Positions 47,354 to 58,680 of a DNA stretch of 64,000 nt are shown here, one piece after another. Source of the stretch: Actinomycetota bacterium. GTDB taxonomy: Bacteria > Actinomycetota > Thermoleophilia > RBG-16-64-13. The position numbers and the translations under genes were made by a program. Each line of letters opens with the position of its first letter. Position 1 is the stretch's first letter. The notes beneath the pieces are model-generated. The model did not search any database, was not told the origin of the DNA, and saw only the letters and a list, made by a program, of their open reading frames with translations. The DNA is taken from assembly GCA_018830645.1 (NCBI GenBank), contig JAHJSA010000023.1, positions 160,120 to 224,119 on the forward strand, given 5' to 3'.

Positions 47354-47746
47354 TCAATGAGAGTCTCTAAGGGCGGCACCGGTCGCCTCTCGTGCCAGCA
47401 CCCTCTGGGCCTCGTCCACCGAGGCTTCCCGCACCAGCACAAAGTCCGTGTCGAACGTGGACACCACGAAGATGCTGATGTCGGCCCGCGCCAGCGGCTC
47501 GGCGATCTCGGCCAGCACGCCCGTCTGGCTGAAGTCGAGCGGACCCTCCACCATGAAGGCCCGCCAGCCCCGCTCCGCCCGGACTTCTGCGGGCACACCT
47601 GATTCCGGACAGACCACGGAGGTCTCCTCCGCCGTCCACGACACCGTGCGGAAGCCGCCGCCCAGGCACCAGTCCGGCACCGGCGAGTCCGGCTCGAGCC
47701 GACAGATAGCCAGCCGGTCGGGGAGCAGGCGCAGCGTCACCGCCAT
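47354..47746 (-). CDS. ACT-domain protein (CASTOR/ACT_7-like)
   Basis: The 130-aa protein has two ACT-like halves: an N-terminal LRLLPDRLAICRLEPDSPVP, then WRAFMVEGPLDFSQTGVLAEI and ISIFVVSTFDTDFVLVRE. The last two are typical of the ACT_7 family of small amino-acid-sensing proteins. The biological role here is not established. It precedes a Mop gene by about 75 bp on the same strand, so it is probably transcribed separately. Confidence 0.8.
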   Translation of the reverse strand: MAVTLRLLPDRLAICRLEPDSPVPDWCLGGGFRTVSWTAEETSVVCPESGVPAEVRAERGWRAFMVEGPLDFSQTGVLAEIAEPLARADISIFVVSTFDTDFVLVREASVDEAQRVLAREATGAALRDSH

Positions 47747-47821
47747 GAGTCACCCCTACGCCCGTACGGCCGCGCCGCGGGAAACGCGTTGCCCACGCAT
47801 AACCTCATGTGGCCCTCCGCC

Positions 47822-48028
47822 TCAGTCCACCGCGAGCATGACGCTGTCGGCCTTGATGACGGCCGTCGCCTTCGAGCCCACCGCCAGACCCAGCGACGCC
47901 ACCGAGTCCATGGTGATGACGGCCGTGATCGACTGCCCGCCGATGTCGAGCGTCACCTGGGCCTCCACCGCGCCCTCCTTGATGGCGGTCACTGTGCCCG
48001 TCAGTTGGTTGCGCGCACTGATCTTCAT
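47822..48028 (-). CDS. mop: Molybdopterin-binding-like (Mop) protein, TOBE domain
   Basis: The 68-aa protein is one Mop/TOBE domain: KISARNQLTGTVTAIKEGAV at the N-terminus and SVASLGLAVGSKATAVIKAD at the C-terminus, which form the oxyanion-binding barrel of molbindins. It buffers molybdate or tungstate in the cytoplasm. Its ATG overlaps the upstream GNAT stop (ATGA). The link to the molybdopterin oxidoreductase at the window start is only suggestive. Confidence 0.87.
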   Translation of the reverse strand: MKISARNQLTGTVTAIKEGAVEAQVTLDIGGQSITAVITMDSVASLGLAVGSKATAVIKADSVMLAVD

Positions 48029-48603
48029 CGGTCCTCCTCGAGAGGCGGAGTTCTATTGGTAAGAATTCGGTATTCCCCGAATGGAGGCGACCTAGTGCCC
48101 GCGGGCGGCGGCCAACGTGCGTCACGCTCCAGCCGATACATGAAGCAGTCATCATCCCCGAAGCTGCGCCGTTCGATGAACTTGAACCCGAGCCGCTCGT
48201 AGAAGCGGTGGGCGCTCGCGTTTGAAGCAAGTGGATCGATCAGCACCGCGGTGACCGCAGGGTCGGCGAAGCAGCGGGCGAGCGCGAGGCGCATCATCTC
48301 GGTGCCGTAGCCCTTGCCGAGGTCGTCCTCCTCGCCGATCCAGATGTCGAGAGCCCGAAGGCTGGGCTCGACGTCGCCCCAGTAGTGGCTGTCCTCCAGC
48401 GCCGGATCGATGATCTGCAGCACACCGATCGGCCGTCCGTCGAGCTCGGCAATCAGCTGTTCGCGCCATTCTGGATCGCGCAGCAGCTCCTTCTCCCACG
48501 CCCACTCCTCGTCGTCGACGCCGGCGGCGATCACGTGCGGCTGCTCGTCCCAATAGCGCAGCAGCTGCAGGTCGTCGATGGTAGCGGGGCGCAGCTCGAT
48601 CAT
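48025..48603 (-). CDS. GNAT acetyltransferase, AAC(6')-like
   Basis: The 192-aa protein starts at the ATG overlapping the DHFR-like gene stop. The N-terminus IELRPATIDDLQLLRYWDEQPHV resembles the aminoglycoside 6'-N-acetyltransferase-like group, with DLGKGYGTEMMRLAL as the acetyl-CoA loop near 100, and YERLGFKFIERR near 140. The last 25 residues are Pro-rich and not conserved. The substrate is unknown and resistance should not be assumed. It is one of several genes in a tightly overlapping minus-strand operon. Confidence 0.82.
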   Translation of the reverse strand: MIELRPATIDDLQLLRYWDEQPHVIAAGVDDEEWAWEKELLRDPEWREQLIAELDGRPIGVLQIIDPALEDSHYWGDVEPSLRALDIWIGEEDDLGKGYGTEMMRLALARCFADPAVTAVLIDPLASNASAHRFYERLGFKFIERRSFGDDDCFMYRLERDARWPPPAGTRSPPFGEYRILTNRTPPLEEDR

Positions 48604-49148
48604 GACTCCCCCCGTTGGGCCCCCGCCGCCCGGTACCGCAGCTCCACGATCCCGTCGGGCCAGGCCCTTGCGTGCACCACCTCCAGGGTCCGCGGACCCT
48701 GTCCACCTCGCCACAGGGGGATACCGTCACCCAGCAGCATCGGTTGCACGGCGATCAGGTAGTCATCCACCAGTCCGGCCGCAACCAGCGCCGTGGCCAG
48801 ACGGCCTCCCCCGAACAGCCAGATGGTCCCGCCGAGCTGCTCCTTCAACCGCGCCACGAACGGCTCGGGCGCTTCCCGCACGAACTCCACGCCGGAGTAC
48901 GGGTCGACGGCGTCGTTCGAAGTGAACACGTAGGCGGCCTTGCCCTCGAAGATGTCCATACCTCCGGCCAGCCTCAACGATGTCTCGTACGTCGCCCGGC
49001 CCATGACGAACGCGTCCACCGTCTGCATCAGCGCCAGATAGTCCCCGGGCACGTGCTCTGCTGGCGGCAGGATCCAATCGATACCGCCGTCCGCCTCGGC
49101 GATGAAGCCGTCGAGCGATACGGTCAGATTGAGGAGTACTCGGCGCAT
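48600..49148 (-). CDS. Dihydrofolate-reductase/RibD-C-like reductase
   Basis: The 182-aa protein starts after GAGGAGG at 49148; a start at 49196 lacks a site. It begins RRVLLNLTVSLDGFIAEADG, then GDYLALMQTVDAFVMGRATYE and GGTIWLFGGGRLATALVAAG, the NADPH-binding GGG segment of RibD C-terminal-domain reductases (YwjB/YyaP group). These reduce unidentified substrates in the cytoplasm. Its stop overlaps the GNAT start (ATGA) and its start is 14 bp past the ABC permease stop, so it is in the same operon. Confidence 0.87.
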   Translation of the reverse strand: MRRVLLNLTVSLDGFIAEADGGIDWILPPAEHVPGDYLALMQTVDAFVMGRATYETSLRLAGGMDIFEGKAAYVFTSNDAVDPYSGVEFVREAPEPFVARLKEQLGGTIWLFGGGRLATALVAAGLVDDYLIAVQPMLLGDGIPLWRGGQGPRTLEVVHARAWPDGIVELRYRAAGAQRGES

Positions 49149-49162
49149 GGACGATCCTCCTC

Positions 49163-50359
49163 TCACGTGCGCATGTGTCTTCGCCGGAACAACCACGTGC
49201 CGAGAGCGAAGTACCCGGCGGTGAGCAGCAGCATCACCACGAGTTCGAAGCCCACGTCCGACAGGCCGCCTCCATAGTTCAATACCCTGTTCAGTGCCCG
49301 AACACCCAAGGTGGGAGGCAGCACGTCATTGGCGTAGAGCACGTGGCCGGCGAGCTCCGCCACCCGCACCCGAGGCAGCGGGAACATCACCTCCGAGAAG
49401 AACATCAGGATGAAGAAGGGGAACGTGCCCACGGTCAACAGCTCGAACATCGACCTGAGAAGCGCCGCGGTGACTACCGCGATGGCCGCCACCCCCAGCG
49501 TGGTCACCGCGCCAACCAGCAACACCATGGCAACCGAGCCGTCACTCCGGTAGCCCACCGACAGCGCCGCCAGGTAGGTCAGACCCAGCGCGATGAGACC
49601 GATGAGCACCTGGTTCACCGTGATGGCCGCGAGGAACTCCCAGGTGCGCAGGCGGGAGAGCATGAGGCGCATCATGGTGCCCCGGTCCACCTCCTTCACC
49701 AGCGAAGTGGCCGCCGTGAAGAGCGTCATGATGAGGGCCAGCACCAAGAGGGCGGGCACGTAGAGATCGAAGTCGCTGAGTTGCCGCTCCGAGCCGAGCG
49801 AGGCCAGGGTCACGTCCAGCGGCGACGCCGCCTGGGTGAGCACTCCAGCATAGGTGAAGGCCGTGTAGTCCGAGAGGGCCATGGCCATGGCGCCGCGTAC
49901 GCTGGTCTCGTCGGCGTGGTTGACGAGTCGCGCCGGCGGCGGAGAGGCGCCGGCATCGCTCCCGGCGCCGACGGCGAAGTCGCGCAAGGCCTGCGAGAAG
50001 CCGGATGGAATCTCCACGAGCAGGTCAGCGTCACGGGCGCGCACCTCGGCTTCGGCGGCCGGCACATCGGTGACCTCGGTCACCACGAAGACGGGCTTGC
50101 CGTCGGGGTGCCGAGCGCCCTCCCACGCGGCGAGGAGACCGGCCACCTCGGAGGAGACGTCGGCCGGGGCGGCGCCCGCCGTCGCGCCCGCCGCGCCGTC
50201 GTGGTTCACGTACAACAGCCGGTAGGCCGGGGAGGCCGCCTCGAAGTAGCCGAACATCATGTAGACGAAGGCCGGTGCGAACACGAGCGTCAGGATGAGC
50301 ACCTTCCACTCGCGCAGGTTCTCCAGGAACGTCTTCTTGAGGAAGGCGACGATCCTCAT
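49163..50359 (-). CDS. ABC-2 type transporter permease
   Basis: The 398-aa membrane protein has one N-terminal transmembrane segment (VLILTLVFAPAFVYMMFG), a large extracellular domain of about 165 residues, and five C-terminal segments (for example LYVPALLVLALIMTLFTAA, FLAAITVNQVLIGLIALGL). This is the ABC2_membrane_3 exporter layout. It pairs with the ATP-binding protein whose gene overlaps its start by 4 bp. Exporters of this type act on drugs, lipids or polymers; the substrate is not deducible. Confidence 0.9.
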   Translation of the reverse strand: MRIVAFLKKTFLENLREWKVLILTLVFAPAFVYMMFGYFEAASPAYRLLYVNHDGAAGATAGAAPADVSSEVAGLLAAWEGARHPDGKPVFVVTEVTDVPAAEAEVRARDADLLVEIPSGFSQALRDFAVGAGSDAGASPPPARLVNHADETSVRGAMAMALSDYTAFTYAGVLTQAASPLDVTLASLGSERQLSDFDLYVPALLVLALIMTLFTAATSLVKEVDRGTMMRLMLSRLRTWEFLAAITVNQVLIGLIALGLTYLAALSVGYRSDGSVAMVLLVGAVTTLGVAAIAVVTAALLRSMFELLTVGTFPFFILMFFSEVMFPLPRVRVAELAGHVLYANDVLPPTLGVRALNRVLNYGGGLSDVGFELVVMLLLTAGYFALGTWLFRRRHMRT

Positions 50360-51372
50360 TCGCGCAGCTTCCGGCCGGTGAGGTCGATGAAGACATCCTC
50401 GAGAGTGGCCCCGCGTGCCCGCAGGTTGACGAGCAGCAACCCGCGCCCCGCCACTTCGCGGAGCACCTCGGCCACCGCCTCGGCCGGCTGGGTGGACGCC
50501 AGCGAGAGGGTGCTACCGTCGGCGCTCAGAGTGCAGGTGGGGCGGAGACGGTGCAAGAACGGCAGCAGCGCCTCGGTGACATCCGCATCCACGGTGATCT
50601 CGAACAGCTCTCCCCCGCCGAGGCGACCCTTCACCTCGGCGACCGTACCCATCACCAGCAGCCGCCCGTGGTCGATGACGCACACCCGGTCGGAGAGCTT
50701 GTCGGCCTCCTCCATGTCGTGCGTGGTCACGACGATGGTCATCCGCCCGCGCAGCGACCGCAGGTACTCGCGTACGAGCACCCGACTCTGAGGGTCGAGG
50801 CCTGCCTGTGGTTCGTCCAGGAAGAGGATCTCGGGCTCGTGCACCAGCCCCAGGGCGATGTTGAGTCGCCGCTGCATGCCGCCGGAAAGCGTCTTGCCCA
50901 GCTTGCGGGCCTTGCCCTCAAGGCCGAACACCTCCAGCAGATACGTCGCGCGTTCGCGCGCGGCGGCTGCGGGCATGTCGTACATCATGCCGGCGAACTG
51001 GAGCTGCTCGAGGCAGGTGAGCGAGTCCCAGATGACGATCTCCTGCGGGGCGACGCCCACGCTGGCGGAACCATGGAGCGCCCCGGCCCTCACCGGCCGC
51101 CCATCGATCTCAACGGAGCCCGCGTCGGGAGCCAGCAGCCCGCTCATCATCTTGAGCGTAGTGGTCTTGCCGGCGCCGTTCGGGCCCAGGAACCCCAGGA
51201 TCTCGCCGCGCCGCACCTCGATACTGAGGCCGTCCACGGCCACGAGGTCACCGTAGCGCTTGACCAGGTCGGTGGCGCGCAGCACGCAGTCGCGCCCACC
51301 CGCGGCGGAAGCGTCCGGCTGGGTTGCGGCCACGGCGGAAGCCCCTACGGGCGACGGGCGGGTGTCAGTCAC
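50356..51372 (-). CDS. ABC transporter ATP-binding protein (ABC-2 exporter, DrrA/NatA-like)
   Basis: The 338-aa protein uses a GTG at 51372 overlapping the upstream stop (GTGA), with GGAGAGG before it. The ATPase domain has LGPNGAGKTT, Q-loop VAPQEIVIWDS, signature LSGGMQRR and Walker B LFLDEPQAGLD. After the ATPase, about 80 residues (from ELFEITVDADV) match the DrrA-type C-terminal domain ending in LEDVFIDLTGRKLRE. It powers the ABC-2 permease. The N-terminal 40 residues are Ala/Pro-rich and may be unstructured. Confidence 0.92.
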   Translation of the reverse strand: MTDTRPSPVGASAVAATQPDASAAGGRDCVLRATDLVKRYGDLVAVDGLSIEVRRGEILGFLGPNGAGKTTTLKMMSGLLAPDAGSVEIDGRPVRAGALHGSASVGVAPQEIVIWDSLTCLEQLQFAGMMYDMPAAAARERATYLLEVFGLEGKARKLGKTLSGGMQRRLNIALGLVHEPEILFLDEPQAGLDPQSRVLVREYLRSLRGRMTIVVTTHDMEEADKLSDRVCVIDHGRLLVMGTVAEVKGRLGGGELFEITVDADVTEALLPFLHRLRPTCTLSADGSTLSLASTQPAEAVAEVLREVAGRGLLLVNLRARGATLEDVFIDLTGRKLRE

Positions 51373-51629
51373 AACCTCTCCGGAGCCTGACCGAACCACT
51401 CAGTGCGACTACACTGCGCGCACATCAACGTATGCGCCGACTTGTTCGCCCAATCCAGGTCCAGGAACGTCATCCCCGCCGTGTTCAGCTGGGCGGAACC
51501 CTCGGCGAAGTCGACTCCTTCGCAGTGCGGACAGGTGACGCGCCTGCCCTCGACCGCGTACTGCCCGGGAGCGAACGGCTGCCTACCCGCCGCGAGCGCC
51601 CCCTTCAAGCCATCGAAGAAGCCTGCCAT
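51369..51629 (-). CDS. Small zinc-ribbon protein
   Basis: The 86-aa protein has CPHC near residue 33 and CAQC near residue 70, a four-Cys zinc-ribbon. The pieces between, GVDFAEGSAQLNTAGMTFLD and ANKSAHTLMCAQC, match small zinc-ribbon proteins (DNA-binding protein-like families in actinobacteria) of unknown role. It overlaps the RDD gene by 25 bp at its start and the ABC ATPase by 4 bp at its end. Confidence 0.72.
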   Translation of the reverse strand: MAGFFDGLKGALAAGRQPFAPGQYAVEGRRVTCPHCEGVDFAEGSAQLNTAGMTFLDLDWANKSAHTLMCAQCSRTEWFGQAPERL

Positions 51630-52276
51630 CCGGATCCCCCTCTCCTCGCCGCTCTATCGGTCCCTGAGCAGCCTCCGCGGCGGGCCCCGCCCGTGTTCGT
51701 CAACCGACTATCTGAATGATACAACTCAGCCCCGATGGGGGTTTCCCGAACAGCCGTCCCCGCGAGCCGGTCGTAGAAGGTCCTTCGCGTGGGGCTCACT
51801 AGCAAGGCTACCGCGTTGGCTCCCACGGCCAGCCAAACGAGGCCGAAGCCGCCCGCGTACGCGGGCGAGGACGGATGGTCGCTGTAGGTGATCTGCCAGA
51901 TGCACGCGTGGGCGAGTTCCCAGGGAGCGAGCTTCAGCGCGGAGCGGGCGAGGGACCGGCGCAGGGTCAGCCGCCGCCCCTCACTGTCGGCGACAGTCAG
52001 GCCCAGCCTCCGCTTGCCCCAGGTCGCCTGCCGCGAGGAGGCCTCCGAGAGGGCGAAGTAGAGGAGCACCGGGGAAGTGACGAGCACGAACCCGGCCACC
52101 TCGCCCCGCAGCGGTGCACCGAAGAGAGCGACAGCGACTCGCGGCGCGAGCCGGGTGAGCGCCGCGCCGGCGCCCACCAGAACGACGAGGTACCCGGCGA
52201 TCGGCAGGTAGTCGAACCCGAAGGCCAGGGAGCGCAGGCGGAGGCCCGCCGGAGACGACGCTACGCTCCCGTTCAT
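51605..52276 (-). CDS. RDD-family membrane protein
   Basis: The 223-aa protein has the RDD motif pattern: LRSLAFGFDYLPIAGYLVV (Arg and Asp in helix 1), GKRRLGLTVAD and RRTFYDRLAGTAV in the last helix, around three to four hydrophobic segments. Function of RDD proteins is unsettled; some mediate ion exchange. The C-terminal 25 residues, rich in Gly, Ala and Arg, overlap the zinc-ribbon gene and appear unconserved. The start overlaps the PH-domain gene stop (ATGA). Confidence 0.82.
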   Translation of the reverse strand: MNGSVASSPAGLRLRSLAFGFDYLPIAGYLVVLVGAGAALTRLAPRVAVALFGAPLRGEVAGFVLVTSPVLLYFALSEASSRQATWGKRRLGLTVADSEGRRLTLRRSLARSALKLAPWELAHACIWQITYSDHPSSPAYAGGFGLVWLAVGANAVALLVSPTRRTFYDRLAGTAVRETPIGAELYHSDSRLTNTGGARRGGCSGTDRAARRGGSGWQASSMA

Positions 52277-53997
52277 CCCGCCCCCGGCGGTCGCTCGGCT
52301 GTGGGGTGTGGGTCGTCACCCGGTCCACCGGGCGTGCCCGGAGTGCCCGCAGTGCCCGCGACGCCCGGACTGCCCGGAGGGCCCGCGATCTCACCCGCGA
52401 GGACACCCGGTCGCGGCGATCGGCGCGACGGACTCGGAGTGGTCGAGGGCCGCGCGAGCCCCTCTTCATACCAGCCCAGGATGCGCAGGGCCTCGGTCTC
52501 GTCGAGATGCGCCACGCCGTACTTGGCGCGCGACGAACCCGATACCGAGACGGTCCGCAGCGACGCGAGATTGGCCCGACGCTGAAACGGGCTCTGTCGG
52601 ACATCAAGCGACTGGATTCGGGAGCGGGCGACCCGCACGCGCCGCGTGCCCAGCGCCCCGGAGCGAAGAGTCACGGCGTCCTCATCTGTCCCGGCCCCGG
52701 CCCGACGCCACTCCAAGGCGCGCACGCCGGCTGTGATGAGCACCACCAGCACCCCGGCGGTCACCGCCCACGGAAGCCCGGGCCGATAGATGAACCAGGC
52801 GGCGGGGCCGAGCGCGGCGAATGCGACGACCACGGCGAGCGACGTCGGCAGCAGCAGGTAGTGGCGCAATGCGCGGGCCGGAGCACCGTGCGCTTCGGGG
52901 AACACCTGGGACTCAGGCAGCAGCCTGTGCATGAGGTCGTCCACCTCGTCGGCTCTGGCCACCGGCACCATCGCGGTGCTGCCCGCGATCTGTTGCCCGG
53001 GCTGCCCGCCCTGCTCGAGTCCTGCCGCGTCGACATGCACAGCCGCGAGCCCGAGCAGACGTCTGATCCAGGACTCCTCGATCCGCACCGCCTGAACGCG
53101 TCGTATTGGGATGCTGATCTGTCGCCGGCTCAGCAACCCAGCCTCGATCTCGATGCGGGTCTCGTAGCGTCGCACAACGAACCCGAAGTCGCGCGCGATG
53201 CCCGCGGCGGTGGCCGCCGCCACGAGGATGAGGACCGCGACAAGGATGAGCGTGACCAGCACAGGCAAGGCCGTCGTCGCTGCGCGCGACGCGGTCTGCC
53301 CTATGAACCGGTCGCCGACTACCTCGTAGAACTGACTGAGCGCTCCGAGCCCCACGCCGATTATGATGGGTACTCGGTTCGAGGTGATCACACCCACGAG
53401 AAGCCGACCGAACGGCACCTTGTGTTCGAAGCGCACCCCGCGACCGGGGACCTCCACGCCACCGAACACCCCTCGGAAATCGCTGATGCGACCGATTGGG
53501 TCTTGACCGGCGGGAGTCTCGGGGGCGCCCTCCGGCGTGTCATGCAGGAGCGCGTTGCGGAGTTCTTCCGCTCGGTCGAGCGGGATGGCGCCGATCTTGG
53601 CCTCTGGCTCGCCGCTCCCGCCCCCGGCCGTCTGCACGACCACCTCGACAAGACCGAGGATGCGCATGAACGCGCCGGCCCTCACGTCGACGCCATGCAC
53701 GCGCGCGATGGGGATCGTGCGGCGTTTCCGGATCAGAAGACCCTCGACGATCAGCAGATCGGTGCCGACGATGCCGTACTCGTAGCGCCACCACGAAGCC
53801 CACATCAGCCCTATCACCACGAGCAGGATCAGGAGCACGACCGCGGCTACGATCAGACTCGGCACCCCGCCAAGGCCGCGGCCGATACTGCCGAATGCGA
53901 CCACCGCGATCAGGGCGATGCCGAACTGGCGTAGCGTTTGGACGGTCCGCACCGCCACGGTAGCGGGGTGGGTCTTGCGGAGCCTAGAGTCCGCCAT
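52273..53997 (-). CDS. Bacterial PH-domain (bPH2/YdbT-like) membrane protein with collagen-like tail
   Basis: The 574-aa protein has alternating pairs of membrane segments and bPH2 domains: a first bPH2 at about residues 75..150 (RTIPIARVHGVDVRAGAFM), a second near 300..355 (ISIPIRRVQAVRIEESWI), and a third near 445..500 (RVARSRIQSLDVRQSPFQ). This is the YdbT layout. The C-terminal 60 residues are Pro/Gly-rich with GPPGSPGVAGTAGTPG repeats like collagen. It works with a YdbS partner in other bacteria, but here that gene is broken. It has an ATGA overlap with the RDD gene. Confidence 0.85.
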   Translation of the reverse strand: MADSRLRKTHPATVAVRTVQTLRQFGIALIAVVAFGSIGRGLGGVPSLIVAAVVLLILLVVIGLMWASWWRYEYGIVGTDLLIVEGLLIRKRRTIPIARVHGVDVRAGAFMRILGLVEVVVQTAGGGSGEPEAKIGAIPLDRAEELRNALLHDTPEGAPETPAGQDPIGRISDFRGVFGGVEVPGRGVRFEHKVPFGRLLVGVITSNRVPIIIGVGLGALSQFYEVVGDRFIGQTASRAATTALPVLVTLILVAVLILVAAATAAGIARDFGFVVRRYETRIEIEAGLLSRRQISIPIRRVQAVRIEESWIRRLLGLAAVHVDAAGLEQGGQPGQQIAGSTAMVPVARADEVDDLMHRLLPESQVFPEAHGAPARALRHYLLLPTSLAVVVAFAALGPAAWFIYRPGLPWAVTAGVLVVLITAGVRALEWRRAGAGTDEDAVTLRSGALGTRRVRVARSRIQSLDVRQSPFQRRANLASLRTVSVSGSSRAKYGVAHLDETEALRILGWYEEGLARPSTTPSPSRRSPRPGVLAGEIAGPPGSPGVAGTAGTPGTPGGPGDDPHPTAERPPGAG

Positions 53998-54362
53998 CGT
54001 CCGTCACTTGGGCAAGAGCGGCGATGCGGTCACGGATCCCCGCTGCATCCGCATCGGCGAGCATCGGGAGTGCGTCTCACGATGATCAGGCCGCGCTGGA
54101 GGCGGACCGCAACGTCCGTGATCTCCCATCGCCACCGTCGGTATGTCGTCGGGACGGCGAGGCCTATCCACAGCCCCGCCACCACCAGCGTGGCAACCAG
54201 CGGCACCAGCCACGCCGAAGTCGGACCTCCGATGAGGACCATGACGACCGCAAGCGCCACGCAAACCAGAAGGGCGATCGCGACGAGGACGAACGCGTAG
54301 ATACGCCAGACCTTCTTGGCCCGCGGGTCCAGGTGGTTCGAGGGAGTACCGGGAAGATCCAT
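53984..54362 (-). pseudogene. YdbS-like PH-domain gene with internal deletion
   Basis: The 5' part reads a two-helix membrane protein ending RRWRWEITDVAVRLQRGLII, the start of a bPH2 domain. The 3' part, in another frame, reads ADADAAGIRDRIAALAQVTD and stop, the normal C-terminal helix of YdbS. About 40 residues of the PH domain (with the MARVQHVD-type core) are absent and the frames do not match, so an internal deletion broke the gene. The remnant stop overlaps the next gene start, as in the intact ydbS-ydbT order. Confidence 0.68.
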
Positions 54363-54430
54363 GACGACATCCTATCTCGCGCAGACGCCGTGGCCGAGTC
54401 GACCGGGGAGAGGAGAGCGCCTCCCGTGAC

Positions 54431-54478
54431 CGCCAACGCCGCCTCGGTCGCCGCCAACGCCGCCTCGGTCGCCGCCAG
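54431..54478. repeat. 21-bp direct tandem repeat
   Basis: Two identical 21-bp copies (each with CCGCCAACGCCGCC) lie at 54431..54451 and 54452..54472, with a third start to 54478. They sit in the spacer between the broken ydbS gene and a glyoxalase-fold gene. Confidence 0.8.
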
Positions 54479-54496
54479 GGAGGCCGGAGCGACGTC

Positions 54497-54868
54497 TCAG
54501 ACGTGCTGGTCGATGAGGATCGGGTTCCCGTCAGGGTCCGCCAGCATGAAGCTGCCGGGCCCGGAACCGCTCTCGTCTACCTCGCTCGTCAACTCCACGC
54601 CCTGGTCCTTCAGATGGCGCTGCAGATCACGGACGTCCGTGAAAGCCGGGAGTTCCTGGGCGTTCCCGTCCCAACCGGGGTTGAACGTGAGGATGTTCCG
54701 CTCGAACATCCCCTGGAAGAACCCGATCACGGCATCGCCGTTCTTCATCATGAGCCAGTGCCGCGAGGCATCTCCGGCGAAGACCTCGAACCCGAGCTTC
54801 TCGTAGAAGTCCTTCGATGCCCCGAGGTCTTTCACGGCCAGACTGACAGAGAACGCACCAAGCTCCAT
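54497..54868 (-). CDS. VOC glyoxalase-fold protein
   Basis: The 123-aa protein starts [21 protein letters not shown] and ends [16 protein letters not shown], the typical beta-alpha-beta-beta-beta pattern of glyoxalase/bleomycin-resistance-like proteins. The Glu in the HV end and a His in SRHWLMM could be metal ligands. Substrate unknown. It lies 3 bp from the stop of a truncated HAD gene, so translation may be coupled. No frame problem is seen. Confidence 0.8.
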   Translation of the reverse strand: MELGAFSVSLAVKDLGASKDFYEKLGFEVFAGDASRHWLMMKNGDAVIGFFQGMFERNILTFNPGWDGNAQELPAFTDVRDLQRHLKDQGVELTSEVDESGSGPGSFMLADPDGNPILIDQHV

Positions 54869-54871
54869 CTC

Positions 54872-55351
54872 CTACCCCTTCCCCTCGTCTTTCGACGACG
54901 ATCGTCCCCCGGCACGGGTGGACAGCTCCATCGTTCGGTCCCTCATTCCATGGCGATCCAGAATGGCCTCGATTCGATACCGGTACTTCGTAGAGACGAT
55001 GCCGAGGCTCAGCCCGCGCGCGCGGAGGAGGTCGAGTGCGGGCAGCACTCCCTTCAGCAGTTCGGTCTGCGCCACCATCATGGTGTCTGCTCTCTCCACG
55101 AAGAGCCGACGGAATCGCTCCTGGACCTGACTGTCGGCCTCCCCGGTCAGGGCCTCGAGGGTCGCCTCCAAGCTCAGACCGATCGTCCTGCAAACCTCCT
55201 CGGGGCCGCTCGGCGCGAAGCCCAAGGACTCCAGAGCATGATCGACGCAGGCGACCACCGCACGGGTGGAGTCCACGAGGGTGAGGTCGAAGTCGAAGAT
55301 CACGGCCCGAAGTGCGTCGCCGCGCGTGGCAGAAGGGCCCGCCTCGGACAC
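54872..55351 (-). CDS. C-terminally truncated HAD-superfamily phosphatase
   Basis: The frame from GTG 55351 encodes 159 residues. VIFDFDLTLVDSTRAVV holds the catalytic DxD, and LGIVSTKYRYRIEAIL near residue 105 holds the second Thr-containing motif. After DRHGMRDR the sequence changes to non-family residues (TRAGGRSSSKDEGKG) and stops, so the Lys and acidic metal-binding motifs of phosphoglycolate-phosphatase-like HADs are missing. It is probably non-functional. It follows the SRPBCC gene stop and precedes the VOC gene by 3 bp. Confidence 0.6.
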   Translation of the reverse strand: MSEAGPSATRGDALRAVIFDFDLTLVDSTRAVVACVDHALESLGFAPSGPEEVCRTIGLSLEATLEALTGEADSQVQERFRRLFVERADTMMVAQTELLKGVLPALDLLRARGLSLGIVSTKYRYRIEAILDRHGMRDRTMELSTRAGGRSSSKDEGKG

Positions 55352-55370
55352 GGTCAGCCTGCCGCGGGCG

Positions 55371-55784
55371 TCAAGCCGGCGCCCCGTCTCCCAGGTATCG
55401 TTCCAGTCCAGCAAGAACGTCCTGCATCAGACGCGAGTGGATCGAACTGACGGGCAGCACGCCTGACAACAGGCGGATCAACGTGCTCTGTATCTCAAGG
55501 TCGATCTCATACGTGACAAGCGTCTGCTCACCCAGTTCTGAGACCTTCCAGGTACCCGTTCCCGCGTAGATGCCGCTATATGTCATCGTGAGTTCATCGC
55601 CATCGTTCGCACTGGAGACTTCGCAGCGGAAGGCTTGTCCGCCGAACGGCCGGACCTCGATGCACGAGCCCACGAGCTCTTCCGATACGTCCAGGGTCTT
55701 GATCTTCACGGATGACGGCCACCACGATGGGTAGTTGGCGATGTCCGGGATGACCTTCGAATCAACGGTGCGTATGGTCTTCAT
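55371..55784 (-). CDS. SRPBCC-fold protein with shortened N-terminus
   Basis: The 137-aa protein has the polyketide-cyclase/START-like pattern: ANYPSWWPSSVKIKTLD, DGDELTMTYSGIYAGTGTW and a long C-terminal helix (LMQDVLAGLERYL). In relatives about 12 more residues lie between the first strand and ANYP (helix with the PxxVWxxI motif); here TVDSKVIPDIANYP skips them. This may be an in-frame deletion that damages the ligand cavity. The substrate is unknown. It starts about 40 bp past the KatG stop. Confidence 0.6.
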   Translation of the reverse strand: MKTIRTVDSKVIPDIANYPSWWPSSVKIKTLDVSEELVGSCIEVRPFGGQAFRCEVSSANDGDELTMTYSGIYAGTGTWKVSELGEQTLVTYEIDLEIQSTLIRLLSGVLPVSSIHSRLMQDVLAGLERYLGDGAPA

Positions 55785-55827
55785 GTGCCACCGAGCGCTG
55801 GATCGGGTCGAACGCGTCCTACTGCGA

Positions 55828-58625
<2,798 letters not shown>

Positions 58626-58680
58626 GCGCCGATCTCGTCGCGGGCGTCAGCTCAGCGGCTCGACGATCGCAGTCGCTCGC

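Noticed and set aside
48025..48603. Aminoglycoside resistance gene
   Set aside because: The sequence is only generally AAC(6')-like within the GNAT superfamily and the context is an envelope-type operon.
49175..50791. 538-codon plus-strand open frame opposite the ABC permease and ATPase
   Set aside because: Rich in His, Arg, Glu and Gln with no domain pattern; it mirrors the minus-strand genes.
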